A DNA stretch of 64,000 nucleotides, taken from the NCBI RefSeq assembly GCF_001005725.1, contig NZ_LBIC01000004.1, forward strand, positions 62,001-126,000. Reading direction: 5' to 3'. The notes under the pieces are model-generated. The model worked only from the letters and a program-made list of their open reading frames with translations, searched no databases and was not told where the DNA came from. Shown one piece after another: positions 42,659 through 51,657 of this stretch (position 1 is its first letter; each line of letters begins with the position of its first letter). This DNA comes from Sphingobium chungbukense (GTDB lineage: Bacteria > Pseudomonadota > Alphaproteobacteria > Sphingomonadales > Sphingomonadaceae). The position numbers were made by a program, and so were the translations under genes.

Positions 42659-42892
42659 TCATCGGGAAGTGACCGCAGCATGGGCGTCCTCCCCTGCTTT
42701 GGGCGCATCGCGATCAGCGATAAGCTGACCGCCAGACCCGTAATTTTCCGTCGAAATCTCGGAAATCACCACCTGGACGGCAGCGGGCGACTTCCCCAGA
42801 CGCTCGACGAGCGACCGGGTGACGTCGGCGACGATGGCCGCCTTCTGCTCCTTGGTGGCGTTTCCGGCCAGACGGATGTCGACGAAAGGCAT
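42659..42892 (-). CDS. 4-oxalocrotonate tautomerase family protein
   Basis: 77 residues. The start MPFVDIRLAGNATKEQKAAI provides the N-terminal proline (Pro1 after Met removal) that serves as catalytic base in the tautomerase superfamily. VTRSLVERLGKSPAAVQVVI and the Tyr/Gly segment ENYGSGGQ follow. Its stop-to-start spacing from nusA is 6 bp, so it is inserted in the nusA-ylxR-infB operon. The natural substrate is unknown. Confidence 0.85.
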   Translation of the reverse strand: MPFVDIRLAGNATKEQKAAIVADVTRSLVERLGKSPAAVQVVISEISTENYGSGGQLIADRDAPKAGEDAHAAVTSR

Positions 42893-42898
42893 CTGGGC

Positions 42899-44470
42899 TT
42901 ACGCTTCCTCGTCTTCGAACCAATGGGCGCGCGCGGCCATGATGATCTCATTGCCCTGTTCTTCGCTGAGGCCATATTCGGCGAGAATCCCGCCCTTGTC
43001 CTCTTCCTTGTTCTCGCGGCGGCGGCGCTGGTCGACGCGCTTCTTGGCGACCAGTTCGTCGGTGGCAAGGTCGGCCAGATCGTCGAGCGTCTTGATGCCC
43101 GCCTTGCCCAGAGTCACCAGCATGGCTTCGGTGAGGTGGGGCATATCGGCCAGCGCGTCCTCGACGCCCAGCGCCTGGCGCTCCTCGCGCGCAGCGGCTT
43201 CGCGCCGGTCCAGCGCTTCCTGCGCACGGCTTTGCAGCTCCTGCGCCAGTTCCTCGTCGAAGCCCTCGATCGCGGCCAGTTCGTCGATGCCGACATAGGC
43301 CACTTCCTCCAGCTCGCCAAAGCCTTCGGCCACCAGAAGCTGCGAGAGGGTTTCGTCGACGTCCAGTTCGTTCTGGAACAGTTCGGAGCGGGCGACGAAT
43401 TCCTTCTGGCGCTTCTCGGACGCGTCGGCCTCGGTCATGATGTCAATGGCCTTGCCGGTGAGCTGCGAAGCAAGACGGACATTCTGGCCGCGGCGGCCGA
43501 TGGCGAGCGAGAGCTGATCGTCGGGAACGACGACTTCGATGCGTTCCTCTTCCTCGTCGATGACGACGCGGGCGACCTGCGCGGGCTGGAGCGCGTTGAC
43601 GACGAAAGTCGCGGTGTCCTCGCTCCAGGGGATGATGTCGATTTTTTCGCCCTGCATTTCCTGCACGACGGCCTGCACGCGGCTGCCCTTCATGCCGACG
43701 CAGGCGCCGACCGGGTCGATGCTCGAATCGCGGCTGATGACGCCGATCTTGGCGCGCGAACCCGGATCGCGGGCGGCGGCCTTGATCTCGATCACGCCGT
43801 CATAGATTTCGGGCACTTCCTGCGCGAACAGCTTTTTCATGAACTCGGGATGCGCGCGGCTGAGGAAAATCTGCGGGCCACGGTTTTCGCGGCGCACGTT
43901 CAGGATCACCGAGCGGATGCGGTCGCCGACGCGGACGACTTCGCGGGGAATCTGCTGGTCGCGGCGGATGACGCCCTCGGCGCGGCCCAGGTTCACGACG
44001 ACATGGCCGAATTCCACGGACTTCACGACGCCGGTGATGATCTCACCCACGCGGTCCTTGAATTCCTCATGCTGGCGCTCGCGTTCGGCATCGCGGACCT
44101 TCTGGAAGATCACCTGCTTGGCCGACTGGGCGTCGATGCGGCCCAGATCGATCGGGGGCAGCGGGTCGACGATGAAGTCACCGATCACGGCGTCCTTCTT
44201 CAGCTTCTGCGCCTGACGCAGATCGACCTGCTTGAAATAATCGTCGACCGCCTCGACCACCTCCACGACGCGCCACAGGCGCAGGTCGCCGGTGTCCGGG
44301 TCCAGCTTCGCGCGGATGTCGTTTTCCGCGCCATAGCGCGCACGGGCGGCACGCTGGATCGCGTCTTCCATCGCCTCGATGACGATCGCCTTGTCGATCA
44401 TCTTCTCGCTGGCGACACTGTTCGCGATGGCGAGCAGTTCGGCCTTGTTGGCGGAAATGGCGTTGGCCAT
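42899..44470 (-). CDS. nusA: Transcription termination/antitermination protein NusA
   Basis: 523 residues. An N-terminal NTD ([20 protein letters not shown]), S1 ([20 protein letters not shown]), KH domains ([20 protein letters not shown]) and an acidic C-terminal repeat region are present. NusA modulates RNA polymerase pausing and termination. It follows rimP by 12 bp. Confidence 0.97.
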   Translation of the reverse strand: MANAISANKAELLAIANSVASEKMIDKAIVIEAMEDAIQRAARARYGAENDIRAKLDPDTGDLRLWRVVEVVEAVDDYFKQVDLRQAQKLKKDAVIGDFIVDPLPPIDLGRIDAQSAKQVIFQKVRDAERERQHEEFKDRVGEIITGVVKSVEFGHVVVNLGRAEGVIRRDQQIPREVVRVGDRIRSVILNVRRENRGPQIFLSRAHPEFMKKLFAQEVPEIYDGVIEIKAAARDPGSRAKIGVISRDSSIDPVGACVGMKGSRVQAVVQEMQGEKIDIIPWSEDTATFVVNALQPAQVARVVIDEEEERIEVVVPDDQLSLAIGRRGQNVRLASQLTGKAIDIMTEADASEKRQKEFVARSELFQNELDVDETLSQLLVAEGFGELEEVAYVGIDELAAIEGFDEELAQELQSRAQEALDRREAAAREERQALGVEDALADMPHLTEAMLVTLGKAGIKTLDDLADLATDELVAKKRVDQRRRRENKEEDKGGILAEYGLSEEQGNEIIMAARAHWFEDEEA

Positions 44471-44482
44471 GGTCGTAAACCC

Positions 44483-45007
44483 TTATTCTTCGGTTTCGAA
44501 CTCGTCCGCCCCATCGGAGGAGAGCGGCATACTAGCAGCAATCAGCGCGTCGGTCAGTATCAGCTTGGCATCCCCGACCAGCGCGAAAGGGATGACCACC
44601 TCACCGGCCTTGGCGTCGGTGAACAAAATATCTTCGCCCTCGATACCCTTCAGCACGCCCCGGAAGCTCTTGCGGCCCGAGACGGTTTCGGTGGCGGCGA
44701 TCTTCGCCTCATGCCCGGCCCATTCGAGGAAATCGGTGAGGCGGGTCAGCGGGCGGTCGATGCCGGGCGAGCTGACTTCCAGGCGATAGGCCTCCTCGAT
44801 CGGGTCAGCTTCGTCGAGCACGTCCGAAAGGCGGCGGGAGATGGTGGCGCAATCCTCGATGACGAGCTGCTTCGTTGCGGGCCGTTCGGCCATGATCTGA
44901 AGCGTATATTCGTCACCCGACCCGAACAGCTTGATGCGCACGAGGTCGAAGCCCAGGGCTTTCACCTCCGGTTCGATCAGGGCTGTCAGTTCGGCGATGT
45001 CCGCCAT
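44483..45007 (-). CDS. rimP: Ribosome maturation factor RimP
   Basis: 174 residues from ATG 45007 (MADIAELTALIEPEVKALGF). Core motifs include LEVSSPGIDRPLTRLTDFLE and FRGVLKGIEGEDILF. It assists 30S assembly. It is first in the minus-strand rimP-nusA-ylxR-infB-rbfA operon and divergent from a sugar dehydrogenase gene. Confidence 0.95.
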   Translation of the reverse strand: MADIAELTALIEPEVKALGFDLVRIKLFGSGDEYTLQIMAERPATKQLVIEDCATISRRLSDVLDEADPIEEAYRLEVSSPGIDRPLTRLTDFLEWAGHEAKIAATETVSGRKSFRGVLKGIEGEDILFTDAKAGEVVIPFALVGDAKLILTDALIAASMPLSSDGADEFETEE

Positions 45008-45175
45008 GGATTCTCCAGAAACAAATGTGCAGCCTCCCCGTCGCCGCAAGCGATCCGCTCGCGACCCCGACATGTTTGACGATGTAAGGAAGCAAGGGCG
45101 ATATAGGCGGGATGCCGCAAAGCTGCAACAACATTTGTTGTGGGGCATTGCAGCACCCGACGAGGAGAAGAAAAG

Positions 45176-46309
45176 ATGCGCCATTTCGCCCTGACCGCCC
45201 TGCCGCTGGCCCTGATCGCCTGTTCGGCGGACGATGCCACTGGGCAAAACGCCACTGCGGACAAGCCGTTCAAGACGTCGGTGATCGCGGATTTCGATTC
45301 TCCCTGGGCGATGACCTTCCTGCCGGACGGGCGGATGCTGATCACCGAGAAGGCAGGTGAGATGATCCTGTTCGATCCGAAGAACGGGACGAAAATCCCG
45401 GTCGCGGGGATTCCGGCGGTCGACAGCGCGGGACAAGGGGCGCTGATGGATGTCGTGCTGGCGCCCGGTTTCGCGGACAATAAGAAGGTCTATTTCAGTT
45501 TTTCCGAGGCTGGCGAGGGCGGCAAGGGGGTGGCGCTCGCTACCGGCACTTTCCATCAGGCGAGCGACGGGACGACGAAGCTCGACGGCGTGAAGGTGAT
45601 TTTCCGCGCCAGTCCCTATGTCGACGGCAATGGCCATTATTCGGGGCGAATCGCCTTTTCGCCGGATGGGAAATATCTGTTCTTCGCCAATGGCGAACGG
45701 CAGAAATTCGATCCGGCGCAGGACCCCAAATCCACCTTGGGCAAGGTGTTACGGCTGAATCTCGACGGCACGGCGGCGGCTGGGAATCCCTTGGCGGCGA
45801 AGGGGTTTCATCCGGCGGTCTGGTCCTATGGCCATCGCAACCTGCTGGGGATCGCCTTCGACAAGGACGGGCGGCTGTGGGAGCAGGAAATGGGGCCGAA
45901 GGGCGGGGATGAGGTGAACCTCATCAAGCCGGGATTGAATTACGGCTATCCCCTCGCCTCCAATGGCAGCCATTATGACGGGCGGGACATTCCCGACCAC
46001 AGGCCGGGCGATGGGTTCGAAGCGCCCAAGCTCTGGTGGAATCCGGTGATCTCGCCGGGCGGGCTTGCCTATTATTCGGGCGACCTGTTTCCGAAATGGA
46101 AGGATTCGCTGTTCATCGGCGGGCTGTCGAGCCAATCGCTGGTACGGGTGAAACTGGATGGGGAGAATGCCGCCAAGGCCGACCAGTGGGACATGGGCGC
46201 ACGCATCCGGGAGGTGGAGCAAGGGCCGGATGGGGCGCTGTGGCTGCTGGAGGATGGCGGGCAAGGGTCGCAGGGGCGGTTGTTGAAGTTGACGCCTGCC
46301 CAGGGGTGA
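45176..46309 (+). CDS. PQQ-dependent aldose sugar dehydrogenase-like lipoprotein
   Basis: 377 residues from ATG 45176. A signal with lipobox LIAC (Cys16) suggests anchorage. The six-bladed propeller shows SPWAMTFLPDGRMLITEKAG, DVVLAPGFADNKKVYFSF, GRIAFSPDGKYLFF, VWSYGHRNLLGIAFDKDGRL and WEQEMGPKGGDEVNL, typical of soluble aldose dehydrogenases (YliI/Asd). They oxidise aldoses with PQQ in the periplasm. It is divergent from rimP across 168 bp. Confidence 0.88.
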   Translation: MRHFALTALPLALIACSADDATGQNATADKPFKTSVIADFDSPWAMTFLPDGRMLITEKAGEMILFDPKNGTKIPVAGIPAVDSAGQGALMDVVLAPGFADNKKVYFSFSEAGEGGKGVALATGTFHQASDGTTKLDGVKVIFRASPYVDGNGHYSGRIAFSPDGKYLFFANGERQKFDPAQDPKSTLGKVLRLNLDGTAAAGNPLAAKGFHPAVWSYGHRNLLGIAFDKDGRLWEQEMGPKGGDEVNLIKPGLNYGYPLASNGSHYDGRDIPDHRPGDGFEAPKLWWNPVISPGGLAYYSGDLFPKWKDSLFIGGLSSQSLVRVKLDGENAAKADQWDMGARIREVEQGPDGALWLLEDGGQGSQGRLLKLTPAQG

Positions 46310-46314
46310 CCCCC

Positions 46315-46502
46315 GTGTTCCTGCGCAGGCAGGAACCTAGAGCATCGTGCGCAAAAGTGGGAACCGGTTTTGCGCTTAAAACGATGCGACAACAAAAACT
46401 TAGAGCGCGCGGCTTGCGTACGATTTAACGCAGCGCGCTCTAGTTCAAGCGGTGCGTGTTTATTCAGACGGCGGGACTGGGCTCCTGCCTTCGCAGGAGC
46501 AC
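46315..46502. repeat. Interspersed palindromic repeat, copy 3, interrupted by a second repeat
   Basis: The left arm (GTGTTCCTGCGCAGGCAGGA, 46315-46334) and right arm (GGGCTCCTGCCTTCGCAGGA, 46479-46498) match copies 1 and 2. Between them lies about 135 bp of unrelated sequence holding two further hairpins: GCATCGT/ACGATGC enclosing GCGCAAAA/TTTTGCGC, and TAGAGCGCGC/GCGCGCTCTA (46401-46442). It fills most of the gap between the sugar dehydrogenase and pyrG. Confidence 0.7.
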
Positions 46503-46533
46503 GTTGTTGTTTAATCCCCTTTACCGCGAACGA

Positions 46534-46561
46534 AAAACGGGGCCTGTCCGGCCCCGTTTTC
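46534..46561 (-). terminator. Rho-independent terminator after pyrG
   Basis: AAACGGGGCC, TGTCC loop, GGCCCCGTTTT. Adjacent to the pyrG stop; on the minus strand it ends in a T-tract. Confidence 0.85.
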
Positions 46562-48196
46562 TTACACCAACCGGCTCTGCTTGACTGCCGCTTCGATGAA
46601 GCTCGCGAACAAGGGGTGCGGGTCGAAGGGTTTCGATTTGAGTTCCGGGTGGAACTGCACGCCCACGAACCAGGGATGGTCCGGCCGCTCGACGATTTCC
46701 GGCAGCATGCCGTCGGGCGACATGCCAGAGAAGATCAGGCCGCCTTTCTCCAGCGGCTCGCGATAGCCGGCATTGACTTCATAGCGGTGACGGTGACGCT
46801 CGCTGATGTCGGTCGCGTTGTAGATGCCTGCGACGACGCTGTTGCCGGTGAGTTTGGCGGGATAGGCACCCAAACGCATGGTTCCGCCCAGATCGGTCTC
46901 GGCGGTGCGCTTTTGCAGGCCTTCCTTGCTCATCCATTCGGTGATGAGGCCGACGACCGGTTCGCTGGTTTCCCCGAACTCCGTGGTCGAGGCGTTTTCG
47001 ATGCCCGCCGTGTTCCGCGCGCCCTCGATGCAGGCCATCTGCATGCCCAGGCAGATGCCGAAGAAAGGCACATGGCGTTCGCGGGCGAATCTGACAGAGG
47101 CGATCTTGCCCTCCGACCCGCGCACGCCGAAGCCGCCTGGGACGAGGATGCCGTGCATCGGTTCCAGGCGGGCGGCGATGTCGGCGCCCTCCTCCTCGAA
47201 CAGTTCGGCATCGATCCACTTGATGTTCACCTTCACCCGGTTGGCGAAACCGCCATGGTGCAGGGCTTCGTGGAGCGATTTATAGGCATCGGGCAGACCG
47301 ACATATTTGCCGACGACGCCGATCGTGACTTCGCCCTCGGGATTCTGCTGGCGGTCCATGATGTCGTGCCAACGGTCGAGCCTGGGCGCGGGCGCATTGT
47401 CGATGCCGAAGGCGCGCAGCACTTCGTCGTCCAGCCCTTCGGCATGATATTGGGTCGGAACGGCATAGATGCTGCTGGCGTCGAGCGCGGGGATGACCGC
47501 TTCGGGGCGGACGTTGCAGAACAGCGCGATCTTCCTGCGCTCGCTTTCCGGCAGCGGATGCTCGCAACGGCAGAGCAGGATGTCGGGCTGGATGCCGAGC
47601 GAGGTCAGTTCACGCACGCTATGCTGGGTCGGCTTTGTCTTCAGCTCGCCGGCCGCCGCGATATAGGGCACCAGCGTCACATGGACGAAGATCGCCTGGC
47701 CGCGATCAAGGTCGTTATGGAGCTGGCGGATCGCCTCCATGAAGGGCAGCGATTCGATGTCGCCCACCGTGCCGCCGATCTCGCACAGCACGAAATCCAG
47801 GTCTTCGGTGTCGGCGGTGGCGAAGGCCTTGATCTCGTCCGTGACGTGCGGGATCACCTGCACCGTCGCGCCCAGATAGTCGCCGCGCCGTTCCCGCTGG
47901 ATGATGGTCTGATAGACCCGGCCCTGCGTCACATTGTCCGACTGCCGCGCCGAAACGCCGGTGAAGCGCTCATAATGGCCAAGGTCGAGGTCGGTTTCCG
48001 CCCCGTCGTCGGTCACATAGACCTCACCATGCTGATACGGGCTCATCGTGCCCGGATCGACGTTGAGATAGGGATCGAATTTCCGAATGCGCACACGGAA
48101 ACCTCGCGCCTGCAACAGAGCTGCAAGCGAAGCGGCCATAAGGCCCTTGCCAAGCGAGGAGACCACGCCGCCGGTGATGAAAATATACCGCGCCAT
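46562..48196 (-). CDS. pyrG: CTP synthase
   Basis: 544 residues, standard length. The synthetase domain starts [20 protein letters not shown] and has [20 protein letters not shown]. The class I glutaminase domain has [13 protein letters not shown], the nucleophile [10 protein letters not shown] (Cys) and [12 protein letters not shown] (His/Glu). It aminates UTP to CTP. secG lies 92 bp upstream on the same strand, followed by a terminator downstream. Confidence 0.98.
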   Translation of the reverse strand: MARYIFITGGVVSSLGKGLMAASLAALLQARGFRVRIRKFDPYLNVDPGTMSPYQHGEVYVTDDGAETDLDLGHYERFTGVSARQSDNVTQGRVYQTIIQRERRGDYLGATVQVIPHVTDEIKAFATADTEDLDFVLCEIGGTVGDIESLPFMEAIRQLHNDLDRGQAIFVHVTLVPYIAAAGELKTKPTQHSVRELTSLGIQPDILLCRCEHPLPESERRKIALFCNVRPEAVIPALDASSIYAVPTQYHAEGLDDEVLRAFGIDNAPAPRLDRWHDIMDRQQNPEGEVTIGVVGKYVGLPDAYKSLHEALHHGGFANRVKVNIKWIDAELFEEEGADIAARLEPMHGILVPGGFGVRGSEGKIASVRFARERHVPFFGICLGMQMACIEGARNTAGIENASTTEFGETSEPVVGLITEWMSKEGLQKRTAETDLGGTMRLGAYPAKLTGNSVVAGIYNATDISERHRHRYEVNAGYREPLEKGGLIFSGMSPDGMLPEIVERPDHPWFVGVQFHPELKSKPFDPHPLFASFIEAAVKQSRLV

Positions 48197-48288
48197 GGGA
48201 GGAGAGGCTTAGCCTTTTACAAACGAGTTGGGCAAGCGCGCGAATCATCGCGCGTGCGAAAAAAGATCGAAATGATCGTTAACGGGAT

Positions 48289-48666
48289 TTAGTTAGCGAG
48301 CGGAACCGCCCCGTTGGCGGCATTGCCGCTCGCCGCACCCGCAGCGCCGGCCAGGGGATCGTTGCCCGTCGCCGGTGCCGGAGCGGTCGCCGGAGCCGTC
48401 GGTGCCTGCTTGACGAGCGACGTATCGATGTCGCTCGGACGATGCTGGACCGAAGCGATCACCGCCAGCACGATCGACAGCGTCACGAAGATGCCGGCGA
48501 GAATCGTGGTCGAACGGGTCAGGAAATCCGCCGCGCCGCGCGCCGACATGAACCCCGCCGGGCTGCCGCCGACGCCCAGGCCGCCGCCTTCCGACTTCTG
48601 CATCAGGATGACGGTGACCAGCAGAGCGGCGACAATGGCCTGCACGACGAGGATGAAGGTGAACAT
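48289..48666 (-). CDS. secG: Preprotein translocase subunit SecG
   Basis: 125 residues from ATG 48666 (MFTFILVVQAIVAALLVTVI). Two membrane helices flank LMQKSEGGGLGVGGSPAGF and the conserved RGAADFLTRSTTILAGIF segment. The C-terminus is an Ala/Pro/Thr-rich tail common in Alphaproteobacteria. It is part of the SecYEG channel. tpiA lies upstream on the same strand, a common order. Confidence 0.92.
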   Translation of the reverse strand: MFTFILVVQAIVAALLVTVILMQKSEGGGLGVGGSPAGFMSARGAADFLTRSTTILAGIFVTLSIVLAVIASVQHRPSDIDTSLVKQAPTAPATAPAPATGNDPLAGAAGAASGNAANGAVPLAN

Positions 48667-48773
48667 GGCTAGCGAATAATGTCCGGTAAAGGGTGCGTTG
48701 CCGCGCACATAGCGATGATGAGGCGCGGGGGCAACCGCCCCCGGCGCCTTGCGCCTGCGATGGGGCGTTTAAT

Positions 48774-49513
48774 TCAGGCCGCCGCCGCGATCACCGGCGC
48801 GAATTTCTCCGCCGTCAGGCTCGCACCGCCGACCAGCCCGCCATCGACATCGGCCAGCGCCAGCAGTTCCGCCGCATTGTCGCCGTTCATCGATCCGCCA
48901 TAGAGGATGCGCATGGCATCGGCCTCTACCCCGATCCGGCTCGCCAGCGCGGCGCGCAGGGCGGCATGCATGGCGGCGACAGCTTCCATGGTGGGGATTC
49001 GGCCGGTGCCGATCGCCCAGATCGGCTCATAGGCGATGGCCAGCCAGTCCGCCGCCGCCCTTCGGGAAGAGACGCCAGCAACTGCGCCGACACCACCGCT
49101 TCGGCATTGCCCGCATCGCGAACGTCCAGGCTTTCGCCCACGCAGAGGATGACTTTCAGCCCCACCGCCTTCGCCGCCAGCGCCTTGGCCGCGATGTCGG
49201 CGTCGGTTTCGCCCTGGTCCTGCCGCCGCTCGCTATGGCCGACGATGGCCCAGCTTGCCCCGGCCTCCGCCAGCATCGCGGCGGAAAGGCAGCCGGTATG
49301 CGCGCCGCTGGCCTTCATATGGCAATCCTGCGCGCCGACGAAGGCTGCGCCCTTCACACCGTCCGCCGCCGCGATCAGCGTCGCGGGCAGGCACAGGCCG
49401 ACTTCCACCGCCGGATGCTCCTGCGCCAGGCCGCCGATCGCCTCCACCTCGCCCAATTGGGCGCGCAGGCCGTTCATCTTCCAGTTACCGACAACCAGCT
49501 TCCGCCTGCCCAT
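48774..49513 (-). CDS. tpiA: Triosephosphate isomerase, frameshifted
   Basis: The frame from ATG 49513 (MGRRKLVVGNWKMNGLRAQL) is normal through the catalytic His region WAIVGHSERRQDQGETD and CVGESLDVRDAGNAEAVVSA. After LLASLPEG it shifts near 49058-49061. The remainder, including the catalytic-Glu region (...AYEPIWAIGTG), MEAVAAMHAALRAALA, and the phosphate loop ILYGGSMNGDNA, is in another frame, ending at 48774. One extra G in the GGG run after GAA would restore it. It interconverts DHAP and G3P. Error in a GC-rich run is likelier than a true pseudogene, as secG/pyrG around it are intact. Confidence 0.88.
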
Positions 49514-49706
49514 CGATCTTTCCCCTTATGGTTATTGCTGCACGGTCCCCGACAGCGCCGCTCTCCAACAGGACCGCCGGGTTGGCCGAGCCGATGAACG
49601 GCGCACGGGCATTTGTCCAGCCTTGCGCCCGTCGCGCCCCTTGCCCACGCGACGATCCGCCCTTAAAGCGGGCCGCCATCAAAGCCGCATTTACGGACTT
49701 TCCTCC

Positions 49707-51656
49707 ATGCTTTCAGTCTTTCGCCGTTTCATCCACTCCAAATTCGGCGCCTTCGCGGCCCTGATCTTCCTCGGAATCGTCGCGGCGGCCTTCATCTTGG
49801 GGGACATCACCAGCGGCAAGTTCGGCTCGTCGCTGGGCGCCGGGGAAACCGCGGCGAAAGCGGGCGGATCGCGCCTGACGGTGACGGAATTGCAGGAACG
49901 GGTGCAACGCGTGTTCGAAAATGCGCGGCGGTCCAATCCTGGCCTACAGATCGGCGATTTCCTGGCGCAGGGCGGTGCGGCACAGGTCTATGACCAGCTC
50001 GTCTCCTCGCTGACGCTGAAGGAATATGCGAGCGACCAGAAGATCCATATCTCCAAGCGGCTGGTCGATGCGCAGATCGCGCAGATCCCCGCCTTCCAGG
50101 ATGCCGCCGGCAATTTCAGCCAGGAGAATTTCCGCCAGTTGCTGATGCGCGAGCGCATCACCGAGCAGGCGCTGCGGGACGATATCAGCCGCGAGATACT
50201 GGAACGGCAGATGCTGGCGCCGCTCGGCCTTGGCGTGAAGCTGAGCGATTCCATGGTTCTGCCCTATGCCTCGCTGCTGCTGGAGGCACGGCAGGGCACG
50301 ATCGCGGCGGTCCCGGCCAGCGCGTTCAAGGACATCAAGGATCCGACCGACGCGCAGCTCAATGATTTCTACAAGAGCAATGCCGCGCGCTACACGATCC
50401 CGGAACAGCGCCGCATCCGCTATGCCGTGATCGACGTGGAGCGCTTCGCCCAGGCGGCGCAACCCACCGATGCGGAGATCGCCGCCTATTACAACCAGAA
50501 CAAGACGGCCTATGCCGCCAAGGACAGCCGCAGCTTCGAGCGGCTCATCCTTCCGACCGAGGCGGGCGCCAAGGCCATTGCCGATCAGGTGAAGGGCGGC
50601 AAGTCGCTGGCCGCCGCCGCGCAGGGCGCGGGCCTTTCCGTCTCGGAACTGAGCGACGAAAGCCGCGAGGCGCTGACCGCCGCATCGTCCGCCGCCATCG
50701 CCAATGCGGGCTTTGCCGCCAAGCAGGGCGAACTGGTGGGGCCGATGCGCGGATCGCTGGGCTGGGTGCTGCTGCGCGTCACGGCGGTCAAGACGACCCC
50801 TGTCCGCACGCTGGAAGCGGTGCGCAGCGAAATCGTCGCCACGCTGCGCACGCAGAAGGAGAAGAAGCTGCTCAGCGACTTCACCGGCAAGATCGAGGAC
50901 CAGATCGCCAATGGCGGCAGCTTCGAGGAAGTGGTGAAGGACAATGGCCTGAAGCTGGAAACCACCCCCTTCCTCGTGTCCACCGGCAAGCAGGTCGAGG
51001 ATGCGGCCTATCAGCTGCCGGCCGATGTGAAGCCGTTGCTCGCCCCCGTCTTCGCGATGAGCCAGGACGACGATGCGCAACTGATCCCGATCGCCGCCGA
51101 CCAGCGCTATGCGCTGGCCGCGCCCGGCGACGTCCAGGCCGCGGCGCCGCCGCCCCTCGCCAAGATCAGGACGCTGGTGGTGATGCAGTACAAGCTGGCC
51201 CAGGGCAATGAGAAGGCGAAGGCCATCGCCGAACAGATCCGGGCCAAGGTGGCCAAGGGCACGAAACTGTCCGACGCGATCGCGGCGGCCGGCGTCGCCC
51301 TGCCCGCACCCCAGACCGTAGGCGGCCGCCGGGCCGACATCATGCGCAGCGGGCAACGCCCCCCGGCGGAAGTCGCGATGCTCTTCTCGATGGCGGCCAA
51401 CAGCGTGAAGATGCTGCCGATCGGCGAGGATCGCGGCTATTTCGTGGTGCAGTTGAACGGCATCAAGCGCGGCGACGCGGGCAACGACAAGGCGCTGCTG
51501 AACCAGGTCCGCGACCAGCTCAGCGATGTCGTCGGCCAGGAATATGGCCAGCAGTTCGAGCGCGCCGTCGAAAAGGAGATGGGCGTCAAGCGCAACCCGG
51601 CGGCCGTCGCCAGCGTCCAGCGCGCGCTGACCAGCAGCAATGGCAGCGGCCAGTAA
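49707..51656 (+). CDS. PpiD/SurA-type periplasmic peptidyl-prolyl isomerase
   Basis: About 649 residues from ATG 49707 (MLSVFRRFIHSKFGAFAALI). One N-terminal membrane helix is followed by a SurA_N-like domain (LTVTELQERVQRVFENARRS, NPGLQIGDFLAQGGAAQVYD) and parvulin-like regions (FERLILPTEAGAKAIADQVK). It resembles PpiD, an inner-membrane-anchored foldase at the Sec exit. It starts divergently from tpiA and its stop is 1 bp before the trpE start, so they form an operon. Confidence 0.88.
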   Translation: MLSVFRRFIHSKFGAFAALIFLGIVAAAFILGDITSGKFGSSLGAGETAAKAGGSRLTVTELQERVQRVFENARRSNPGLQIGDFLAQGGAAQVYDQLVSSLTLKEYASDQKIHISKRLVDAQIAQIPAFQDAAGNFSQENFRQLLMRERITEQALRDDISREILERQMLAPLGLGVKLSDSMVLPYASLLLEARQGTIAAVPASAFKDIKDPTDAQLNDFYKSNAARYTIPEQRRIRYAVIDVERFAQAAQPTDAEIAAYYNQNKTAYAAKDSRSFERLILPTEAGAKAIADQVKGGKSLAAAAQGAGLSVSELSDESREALTAASSAAIANAGFAAKQGELVGPMRGSLGWVLLRVTAVKTTPVRTLEAVRSEIVATLRTQKEKKLLSDFTGKIEDQIANGGSFEEVVKDNGLKLETTPFLVSTGKQVEDAAYQLPADVKPLLAPVFAMSQDDDAQLIPIAADQRYALAAPGDVQAAAPPPLAKIRTLVVMQYKLAQGNEKAKAIAEQIRAKVAKGTKLSDAIAAAGVALPAPQTVGGRRADIMRSGQRPPAEVAMLFSMAANSVKMLPIGEDRGYFVVQLNGIKRGDAGNDKALLNQVRDQLSDVVGQEYGQQFERAVEKEMGVKRNPAAVASVQRALTSSNGSGQ

Positions 51657-51657
51657 G

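Noticed and set aside
42680..45079. Plus-strand open frame of 799 codons
   Set aside because: Antisense of the tautomerase, nusA and rimP, all well supported on the minus strand.
46370..48292. Plus-strand open frame of 640 codons
   Set aside because: Antisense of pyrG and runs through the palindromic repeats.
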